NCBI GenBank assembly: GCA_017481325.1 | Contig: JAFUPG010000015.1 | Coordinates: 1 to 25,498 of the forward strand | Length of the DNA: 25,498 nucleotides | Direction: 5' to 3' | Source of the DNA: Oscillospiraceae bacterium | GTDB lineage: Bacteria > Bacillota_A > Clostridia > Oscillospirales > Oscillospiraceae | In this document: piece after piece, positions 8,361 through 16,400 of the stretch | Layout of the letters: the number at the start of each line of letters is the position of its first letter | Numbering within the stretch: the stretch's first letter is position 1 | The notes under the pieces: model-generated | Told to the model about the DNA's origin: nothing | The model's input: the letters and a program-made list of their open reading frames with translations, nothing else | Database searches by the model: none | Position numbers and translations under genes: made by a program

Positions 8361-8372
8361 AATATGCACTCC

Positions 8373-9095
8373 TTACAGCCCAAAGGTAGCGAGGGAACCG
8401 ATAAAATTGATAAAGAAGTGCAGCAGCATGGGGCCGATGATATTCCCCGTCCGCTGGTACACAAAGCCCAGGGCAATGCCGGCCGGCAGGTACTGGATGA
8501 AGCAGAGGATCAGGCTCAGGGTATCCAGCTCGCCGATGGCACCCACCACATGGGCGGCGGAGAACAGGACAGCGGAGAGCACATAGGCCAAAATGGGCAC
8601 CTTGCGGTACAGGGGCGCAAAGAAAAGACCACGGAACAGGCACTCCTCCACAATGGGAGCGAAGATTACGGTACACAGCAGCATCTGCCAGGGGGTTTCC
8701 TCCAGCAGCAGATCCACAGTTTCCTGATTCAGGTTCTGGGGCTCGATGTCAAAGAGGAAGTAGACAAAGCTGACCTGCCACGCCATGACATAGTAGATGG
8801 CAAAGCCCAGCAGCGCCGAGAGAATGATGTAGCGGAGCTTGCCCTTCATATCCTTCAGGGATTCCCAAAGGAAGCGGCGGAAGATCAGCAGCACGGCGAT
8901 AAAATTGACGACCATATAGGTCAGCTGCAGGGTGGAGTTACCCCGGACGCTGTACAGATCCACGCCCATTTTGGGCAGCAGCCAGACCAGAATAGAGCCC
9001 AGGAAAAACTCATAGAGCACCCAGTAAGCGTAGCCCAGAATCAGCGCCAGAGGATTGGGCGACAGCAGGGGCGAGGAGAAGAATTTTTTCTTCAT
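8373..9095 (-). CDS. CPBP (CAAX/Abi-type) intramembrane protease
   Basis: 240-residue multi-pass membrane protein with the three motifs of the CPBP/Abi metal-dependent protease family: EExxxR (Glu150, Glu151, Arg155 in VEECLFRG), FxxxH (His182 in FSAAH) and HxxxN (His226 to Asn230 in HFFIN). Six or more hydrophobic segments are visible. Substrate unknown; in Gram-positive bacteria the family includes peptide-maturation, bacteriocin-immunity and protein-processing members. AGGAGG precedes the ATG by 11 bases. It sits between mutS and mutL, 26 bases and 12 bases away respectively, so it is expressed with mismatch repair although no functional tie is known. Confidence 0.92.
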   Translation of the reverse strand: MKKKFFSSPLLSPNPLALILGYAYWVLYEFFLGSILVWLLPKMGVDLYSVRGNSTLQLTYMVVNFIAVLLIFRRFLWESLKDMKGKLRYIILSALLGFAIYYVMAWQVSFVYFLFDIEPQNLNQETVDLLLEETPWQMLLCTVIFAPIVEECLFRGLFFAPLYRKVPILAYVLSAVLFSAAHVVGAIGELDTLSLILCFIQYLPAGIALGFVYQRTGNIIGPMLLHFFINFIGSLATFGL

Positions 9096-9121
9096 AGGGA
9101 TGAAAACCTCCTTTTATGGGA

Positions 9122-11710
9122 TCAGAGCATCTTTTTCAGCTCGTAAAGTGCGTTCATAGCCTCAATGGGGGTCATGGTCTCCACGGCCAGATTCTCCAGC
9201 TTGGCACGGAGGGCGTCGTTGGCCATGCCGGTGATGGAGAGCTGATCCTGTGCGGCCACGGTAACGGTGCGAACAGGAGCGCCGCTTTCCAGCTGCTTCA
9301 GAAGCAGCCTTGCCCGTCGAAGCACCTTGTCGGGCAGACCGGCCAGCTGGGCAACCTCGATGCCGAAGGAGCCCTCGGCGGTGCCGGGAACGATCTTGCG
9401 CAGGAAGACGATCTGCTCTCCACGCTTGCGGACGCAGATGTTGTAGTTCTTCACACCTTCGATCTCCTGCTCCAGGTCGGTCAGCTCGTGGTAGTGGGTG
9501 GCAAAGAGGGTTTTGGCGCCGATGCGGCGCTTGTCGGTGACATATTCCAGCACCGCCCGGGCGATGGCCATGCCGTCAAAGGTGGAGGTACCTCTGCCGA
9601 TCTCGTCTAAAATCAGCAGGCTGCGTGCGGTGGCGTGCTGCAAAATGGATGCCACCTCGCTCATCTCCACCATGAAGGTGGAGCGACCCATGCTCAATTC
9701 GTCGGAGGCGCCGATGCGGGTGAAGATCCGGTCAACGATGCCGATCCGGGCAGAGCAGGCAGGGACAAAGGAGCCGATCTGTGCCATCAGCACGATCAGC
9801 GCCACCTGCCGCATATAGGTGGACTTACCGGCCATGTTGGGGCCGGTGATGATGGCGGTGCGGTTGTAGCCGGTGTCCAGGTGGGTGTTGTTGGGCACGA
9901 AAAGCATGGGCTGCATCCGCTCCACCACGGGGTGGCGGCCGTCTTCAATGTGGATCTCGCCGGAGAGATCCACCTCCGGACGGCAGTAATTCTGCTTCAG
10001 GGCATTGTCCGCAAAGGCGCAGATCACGTCCAGGCAGGCAATGGCACGGGCGGTGCGCTGCACACGGGCGGCCTGACCGGCCAGGAAGTCCCGAATGGCG
10101 CAGAACTGCTCATATTCAATGGCATTGATGCGATCCTTGGCGGTGAGGATGGAGGACTCCAGCTCCTTCAGCTCCGGGGTGATGTAGCGCTCGGCGTTGG
10201 TCAGGGTCTGGCGGCGGATGTAGGTGTCCGGCACCAGATTGGTCTGCCCCTTGGAGACCTCGATGTAGTAGCCAAAGACACGGTTGTAGCTGACCCGGAG
10301 ATTTTTGATGCCGGTTTTTTCCTTTTCTTCGGCCTCGATGCGTGCCAGGGTGTCCTTCCCGCCGCCTACGATATCCCGCAGGCGATCCAGCTCCTCGTGG
10401 TAGCCCTTCTTGATAATGCCGCCCTCCCGAATGGTAAAGGGGGCGTTTTCGTCGATGGCGGAACAGAGAATGGAGTATATATCCTGTAACTCGTCAAATT
10501 CCTCCCGGAGCACGGCAAAAAGGGAGGCTTGCAGGGGCTCAAAGGCGGCCTTCAGCAGCGGCAGCGGCTCGCAGCCGTTGCGCAGCGCCAGCAGATCTCT
10601 GCCGTTGGCAGCGCCGGTGACGATTCGGGCGATAATGCGCTCCAAATCGCTGATGCTGCGCAGCTGCTCCTGCAGGGTGGCGATGCGGAGGGAGTCTTTG
10701 GTCAGCTCCTCCACTGCCTCCAGGCGCTTGTTGATGGCCTTGGGGTTCAGGAGGGGCTTTTCCAGCCAGCTGCGGAGCAGGCGGCTGCCCATGGCGCTTT
10801 TGGTGCTGTCCATGACCCAGAGCAGAGAGCCTCGGCGCTCGCCGCTGCGAAGGGTTTCGGTGAGCTCCAGATTTTTACGGGCGGTGAGATCCAGCTCCAG
10901 ATAGCGACCCTGGATATAGAATTCCAGCTCACGGACATGGGTGAGATTGGCCTTTTGTAAGGTTTTGAGGGTGTGCAGCAGCGCACCGGCGGCTCGCCAG
11001 ACTTCTTCATATTCACCGATCCCCAGGGCCTGGAGCGTCTTGTCAAACTGCTTCTCCACCAGCTGGGCGGTGCCGTTGACCTCGAAAATCTCGTCGATGC
11101 CGATGCCGGCGCAGCAGTTGAGCCGGTCACGGATGGCGGCGGTGAGGTTCTCGTCCTTGGCCGCCGTGCCGCCACGGAGTACCTCTGCCGGGGCAAAGCG
11201 ACCCAGCTCCGCAATGATCCGCTCCGTCTGCTCCTCGCCCTCAGCCAGGGTGGCATAGAAAGCGCCGGTGGACACGTCGCAGAAGCAAAGGCCGTAGCGC
11301 TTGTCGCTGCCATAGATGCAGGCGAAGTAGTTGTTGCGGTTCTCGTCCAGCATGGAGCTCTCCACCACGGTGCCGGGGGTGACGATTCGGGTGATATCCC
11401 GTTTTACCAGACCTTTGGTCAGAGCCGGGTCCTCCATCTGCTCGCTGATGGCCACCTTGTAGCCCTTCTGCACCAGACGGGCGATATAGGCCTCGGCGGA
11501 GTGATAGGGCACGCCGCACATGGGGGTCTGTTCCTCCTTGGGCTTGCCCCGGTCACGGGTGGTCAGGGTCAAATCCAGCTCCCTGGATGCCACCTTGGCA
11601 TCCTCGTGAAACATCTCATAGAAGTCGCCCAGGCGGAAAAACAGCAGACAGTCGGGATGCCGCTCTTTGATCTCGAAATACTGGCGCATCATGGGGGTCA
11701 ATTCGGCCAT
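9122..11710 (-). CDS. mutS: DNA mismatch recognition protein MutS
   Basis: 862-residue MutS1. It binds mismatches and small loops and recruits MutL in an ATP-dependent manner. The mismatch-wedge motif is FYEMF at residues 30-34 (Phe30 and Glu32 of the Phe-X-Glu motif). The connector, lever and clamp domains follow. The ABC-type ATPase has Walker A GPNMAGKSTYMRQV (about 619-632), DELSMGRSTFMVEM (signature), LLILDEIGRGTSTFDG (Walker B) and ATHYHEL. The C-terminal tail ends in EAMNALYELKKML, the helix-turn-helix dimer region. Length is typical. It follows miaB by 16 bases. Confidence 0.98.
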   Translation of the reverse strand: MAELTPMMRQYFEIKERHPDCLLFFRLGDFYEMFHEDAKVASRELDLTLTTRDRGKPKEEQTPMCGVPYHSAEAYIARLVQKGYKVAISEQMEDPALTKGLVKRDITRIVTPGTVVESSMLDENRNNYFACIYGSDKRYGLCFCDVSTGAFYATLAEGEEQTERIIAELGRFAPAEVLRGGTAAKDENLTAAIRDRLNCCAGIGIDEIFEVNGTAQLVEKQFDKTLQALGIGEYEEVWRAAGALLHTLKTLQKANLTHVRELEFYIQGRYLELDLTARKNLELTETLRSGERRGSLLWVMDSTKSAMGSRLLRSWLEKPLLNPKAINKRLEAVEELTKDSLRIATLQEQLRSISDLERIIARIVTGAANGRDLLALRNGCEPLPLLKAAFEPLQASLFAVLREEFDELQDIYSILCSAIDENAPFTIREGGIIKKGYHEELDRLRDIVGGGKDTLARIEAEEKEKTGIKNLRVSYNRVFGYYIEVSKGQTNLVPDTYIRRQTLTNAERYITPELKELESSILTAKDRINAIEYEQFCAIRDFLAGQAARVQRTARAIACLDVICAFADNALKQNYCRPEVDLSGEIHIEDGRHPVVERMQPMLFVPNNTHLDTGYNRTAIITGPNMAGKSTYMRQVALIVLMAQIGSFVPACSARIGIVDRIFTRIGASDELSMGRSTFMVEMSEVASILQHATARSLLILDEIGRGTSTFDGMAIARAVLEYVTDKRRIGAKTLFATHYHELTDLEQEIEGVKNYNICVRKRGEQIVFLRKIVPGTAEGSFGIEVAQLAGLPDKVLRRARLLLKQLESGAPVRTVTVAAQDQLSITGMANDALRAKLENLAVETMTPIEAMNALYELKKML

Positions 11711-11726
11711 GTTTTTTCTCTGCCTT

Positions 11727-13130
11727 TCATAGGATTTCGCCCACCAGGGACCAGGTGGTGCAATCGGTAATTTTTACGTCCATAAACTGCCCGATGAGGC
11801 TGTCCTCGCCCTTGAAGCGCACCAGACGGCCGCCATCGGTACGGGCAGTGAGGAAGTCGCCGTCCCGGCCGTCCACCAGCACCTTCTGCACAGAGCCGAT
11901 ATAGGCACGGTGCTTCTCTTCGGAGATGCGGTTTTGCAGCTGCACCAGACGGTCAAAACGGGCATTTTTCTCCGCCTTGGTCACGGGGTCGTCCATGGAG
12001 GCGGCAGGGGTGCCCCCTCTGGGGGAGAAAATAAAGGTAAAGAGGGCATCATAGCCCACGGTTTCAATGAGCTTCAGGGTATCTTCAAACTCCTCCTCGG
12101 TCTCACCGGGGAAGCCGACAATGACATCGGAGGTCAGCACCAGCTCGGGCATCAGCGATCTGCCGTACTCCACCAGACGCAGATACTGCCCGGCGGTGTA
12201 GCGGCGGTTCATCACCTTCAGCACCCGGTCGTTGCCGGACTGGAAGGGCAGATGGAACTGCTTGCAGATCTTGGGATACTTGGCGATGGTGTCAAAGAGC
12301 TTGAAACTGGCATCCTTGGGATGGCTGGTCATGAAGCGCAGACGGAAATCCCCCTCTAAAGAGGCGATCTGCGCCATCAGATCGGCAAAATCCACGCCAC
12401 AGTCCAGATCCTTGCCGTAGGAGTTCACGTTCTGACCCAGCAGAGTGATCTCCTTGTAGCCCAGGGCGATGAGCTCCTTGCATTCTTTCAGGATCTCCTC
12501 GGGCTGACGGCTGCGCTCTCTGCCACGGACATAGGGTACAATGCAGTAGGAGCAGAAATTGTTGCAGCCGTACATCACGCTGACCCAGGCCTTCAGGCTG
12601 TTGGTACGGGAAACGGGGATATTTTCGCAAATGGAGCCGGGTTCGTCGGCCACGGCAAAGACCCGCTTGCCGGTTTTCAGCACCCGGTACAATAGCTCCG
12701 GGAACTCCCACAGGTGGTGGGTGGAGAAGACCCCATCCACATGGGGATAGGAGTGCTTAATGCGGTCGGAGACTTTTGTTTGACCCATCATGCAGCCGCA
12801 GAGGAAGATCTTCTGCCCCGCATGGCGGCGCTTGGTGTGCACCAGAGCGCCCACATTGCCGAAGACACGCTGTTCTGCGTGCTCCCGGATGGCGCAGGTG
12901 TTCAGACCGATCACATCAGCGCCCTCCTCGGTGTCCGTAAAGCCGTAACCGGCACGCTCCAGCATGCCACGGATGCGCTCGGAGTCTGCCTCATTCTGCT
13001 GGCAGCCGTAGGTATCCACAAAGGCCACGGGCTGAATGCCCTTCTCTTCCCAATAAGCACGGATCTGCCCACAGAAGGACATCTGACGGTTCAGCTGTTG
13101 GGCGCTGATCACGGTAGTTTTCTTTTCCAA
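11727..13130 (-). CDS. miaB: tRNA-2-methylthio-N6-dimethylallyladenosine synthase MiaB
   Basis: About 467-residue radical-SAM methylthiotransferase that converts i6A37 to ms2i6A37. The UPF0004 domain carries the auxiliary-cluster cysteines in TYGCQQNEADSE, NTCAIREHAEQRVFGN and LCGCM. The radical-SAM CxxxCxxC is CNNFCSYC, followed by IVPYVRGRERSR. A C-terminal TRAM-like domain (VLVDGRDGDFLTARTDGG) binds tRNA. Start choice: the ATG pair at 13146-13151 would leave a leader of under 10 bases from the promoter found here and has no ribosome binding site. GGGGAGG lies within those first codons, 9 bases before a TTG at 13128-13130 (encoding LEKKTTVISAQ), which I prefer. First gene of the operon. Confidence 0.95.
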   Translation of the reverse strand: MEKKTTVISAQQLNRQMSFCGQIRAYWEEKGIQPVAFVDTYGCQQNEADSERIRGMLERAGYGFTDTEEGADVIGLNTCAIREHAEQRVFGNVGALVHTKRRHAGQKIFLCGCMMGQTKVSDRIKHSYPHVDGVFSTHHLWEFPELLYRVLKTGKRVFAVADEPGSICENIPVSRTNSLKAWVSVMYGCNNFCSYCIVPYVRGRERSRQPEEILKECKELIALGYKEITLLGQNVNSYGKDLDCGVDFADLMAQIASLEGDFRLRFMTSHPKDASFKLFDTIAKYPKICKQFHLPFQSGNDRVLKVMNRRYTAGQYLRLVEYGRSLMPELVLTSDVIVGFPGETEEEFEDTLKLIETVGYDALFTFIFSPRGGTPAASMDDPVTKAEKNARFDRLVQLQNRISEEKHRAYIGSVQKVLVDGRDGDFLTARTDGGRLVRFKGEDSLIGQFMDVKITDCTTWSLVGEIL

Positions 13131-13165
13131 AACGGGATTCCTCCCCATCATAGTTTTAATGCTTT

Positions 13166-13194
13166 ATTCTATCATTTTTTGCAGGGAAAAGCAA
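13166..13194 (-). promoter_or_regulatory. Sigma-A-type promoter of the miaB-mutS operon
   Basis: On the minus strand TTGCTT (13189-13194) and TAGAAT (13166-13171) are separated by exactly 17 bases. A start of transcription near 13159 would give a leader of about 28 bases to the TTG start of miaB. No other good candidate lies in the 5' flank. Confidence 0.75.
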
Positions 13195-13373
13195 TCCCAT
13201 AGGGAAAATAAACCGCACCGAATGAGCCTGCTCCATGACTTGTGCTTTGCCTGCAACCTTCGGGAAAAGTTCCGCAAATTTTCCGCTTACAGCTCCGGGC
13301 TCCAAAGCCGTGCCACGGACAGAACTCTGCCCCCGGTTTTGCTGCGGCCGCAAGAAATTTTTTTGGAAAAATC
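13195..13373. other. Intergenic spacer between divergent promoters
   Basis: This stretch lies between the miaB promoter and the promoter of the large surface protein. I see no gene with a ribosome binding site, no strong hairpin and no terminator. It has several short open frames without supporting signals. It may hold operator sites, but nothing specific can be named. Confidence 0.5.
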
Positions 13374-13402
13374 TTGTGCATGATTTTCAGCTATGGTATA
13401 AT
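13374..13402 (+). promoter_or_regulatory. Sigma-A-type promoter of the 1733-residue surface protein gene
   Basis: TTGTGC (13374-13379) and a perfect TATAAT (13397-13402) are spaced by 17 bases. The expected transcript start near 13409 gives a leader of about 54 bases to the ATG at 13463. Confidence 0.75.
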
Positions 13403-13462
13403 GTAGCGCAAAGGACAAGCTGTTTTTTGTTCTGACTCTATGAATGACAGGAGGAAATCACC

Positions 13463-16400
13463 ATGAAAAGATTCATCGGTATTTTGCTCGCTCTATGTCT
13501 GCTGCTGTCGGCAGTTCCCGTTTCTGCCACGGCTGCGGAGGCAGCTCAGCCCCGATACTTATATGTGGGCGGCGTTGAGGTAGTGCGGGAGTACACAGTC
13601 GGCGCTGTCACCTCCGGCCAGGGCTGGCGCTACGATGTGGATACCGCCACCTTGTACCTGACGGACGGTGCGGATATCCGCTACAGCTCCACCACAGAAG
13701 ATTCTCTGGAAAACGGCCTGTATTGCAACGGCGGCACGCTGAATATCCACGCCAGCGGCACGGTCAATATCACCGGCTATGGCAACGGCATCGATCTGCC
13801 CGACGGCAGTCTCTCCCTCTATGCCGCAGAGGGCGCCAATGTCACCATCACCGGCACAGGCGCAGGCAGCGAGGGCATTAGCTCCACCGTCAACACCAAC
13901 TATATCCGCTTCAGCGGCAAAGGCACGGTCAATGTCAACGCCTCCGATAGCGCTTCCTACGGCATGACCGCTGCCGGCAGCATTTACATTGACGGCGTGA
14001 CCCTCAATGTCCGGGGCACCTCGAACTATGACGATATCTCCGGTGCCAACGTTCTCATCGGCCAGACCGAGGGCGCTGTGGTAAACTGCCTTGGCACCAC
14101 CTGCTCCGGCATCGGCGGCTCGCTGACCCAAAAGGTGGGCATTTATAACGGCAGTATCGTCCATTTGGCGGAGAAGAGCACGGAGAAGAGCTGGCTCCTT
14201 GGCTTCCACGCCAAGACCATAGAGATCGCGGACAGCACCGTGGTCATGGATGGCCTGACCGGTGCCTACTCCATCTATGCCATGCACGGCGCCTCCACCG
14301 TCAGAGGCAACTCCCATATCCTGATCCGCAAGATGGTATCCACCGAGGATGGCGCCTACGGTCTGACCGTCGACCACGACTCCTATCAGCTGACGGGCGA
14401 ATCGGGCTACTATACCCGCAGCGATGCCGCAGCGGAATTTACCGCAGACGGCGATATCACAGAGATATACATTGGCTATTTTGAGCTCTACTATCCCGGC
14501 CACCTGAGCTACCATTCCAATGGGGACGGCACCCACTACTACGGCTGTCCCTCTGTATGCACCAGCGATCTCAACGGCGAAGTCGGAGTCTGCAACGGCA
14601 CGGCCACCTGTGCAGCGCCTGCCTTCTGCGAAACCTGTCAAAGCAGCCACGGCGCAACCGATCCCCAAAACCACGACAGCAGCGTCACCCTGGTCAACGG
14701 CTTCTGTCCCTACTGCGATGTGGTGGAGGCTGCAGTGGATTCTGACGGCGACGGCTATTATGAGATCGGCAATGCAGGCAATCTCTACTGGTTTGCGCAG
14801 CAGGTCAACAGCGGCAACACCGCCATCAACGGCGAGCTGACCGCCGATATTGTGGTCAACGAGAATGTGCTGGACGAAAACGGCGACCTGAACGGCGACG
14901 GCTCCAATTTCAGAGTCTGGACACCCATTGGTCATAGAAGCGGCGGCGAATATATCGGCAATTTCGATGGTGGAAATCACACGGTCAGCGGCCTGTATTT
15001 TAATGACAGCTCCGCCAAAAACATCGGTTTATTTGGCTCTGTCGGCGTATTTGACACATCCATTGTATCAACAATTGAAAACATCGGCGTAGTGGATTCC
15101 TGGATCTCGGCAATGTATTCGGTTGGCGGTATTGTCGGTGAAGCGGTTTATACCACGATACAGAACTGTTACAACACCGGTACGGTGATTGCCTCGGGTT
15201 ATGTTTCTTCCGGCGAGTCCGACGCCGGCGGTATCATTGGTAACCTCTCCAATGGCGGCGTGATGATCAATTGCTATAACGCAGGCAAAGTCAGCGGTAA
15301 CCGCTGGGTCGGCGGTATAGCCGGCCGATTGTTTCACATGAACGCTGTAATCAACAACTGCTACAATATCGGTACCGTCAGCGGCACTGAGTCGGTGGGC
15401 GGTGTCATTGGCATAAATTATGGAATCGCTACAAACTGCTATAGCATTGGTGCGGTAAGCGGAGAAAGCTATGTGGGCGAACTGATCGGCCAAAACGTAT
15501 ATCAGGGCAATGCGACAAACTGCTACTATCTTGCAGGCAGCGCCAATGCCGGAATCGGCTCAGACACAGCAGAGACTGCAGCGCTGGTCTCCACCGTTAC
15601 CGAGGAACAGGTAAGCGCAGCCTCCGGCGAGGACGGTGCGCTGATCGACGTGCTGAAGGCCTGGGTCGCAGAGCAGAATGACGAGAAATACAAGGGCTGG
15701 CATTTCTGCACAAAGGTTTCCTCTGCGTATCCGACCCTGAACTATAACTGCAGCTACTCTGACAATGGTGAAACCCACATTGCCAACTGCACATCCTGCG
15801 GCTCCGAATCCGCAGAGGCACATACCTATTTCTATACCGCAGAAGGAAGCAGCATCACTGAGTCCTGTAAGCTCTGCTCCCATTCTGCTTCTGTCTATCC
15901 CAAGCTGCCCGAGGCTCCGGTTTATAACAAGAATGGGCACGAGGCGCATTGTGACGGCGATTATACCAACCCCAACCTGAGCGTCCTGATCCAGTATTTC
16001 CGCTGCAGCGATGATCCCGAGACAGAACCTGAGCTTTTAGACTCTGCCCCTGTGGATGCAGGCACTTACATTGTCCGGCTCAGCGTGGGTGAGGCTTCTG
16101 TAGAGAGTACCATGACCATCTCCCCCGCTCCTATCACCCTGCTGGGCGCGGAAGCAGAGACCAGAGACTACAACGGCACGCCCTATGTTACGCTGGACAC
16201 CTCCTGCGGCACCAGCGGCTTCAAGGTAGAGGGAATCCTCGACGGCGACAGCATCGAGATCCTCTGCGATTCTGTGGAAGTGGCATCTGCCAATGCAGGC
16301 AACTATGATCAGGTCACCGTAAAGGGTCTGACCACAGGCGGCGAGGACGGACATAACTACACCGTCGTCTCCGAAGCGACTCTTCCCATTTACAATATCT

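Noticed and set aside
13156..13383. Several overlapping 60-75 codon frames in the miaB upstream region
   Set aside because: They occur in several frames on both strands, have no ribosome binding site and overlap both promoters. They are treated as non-coding.
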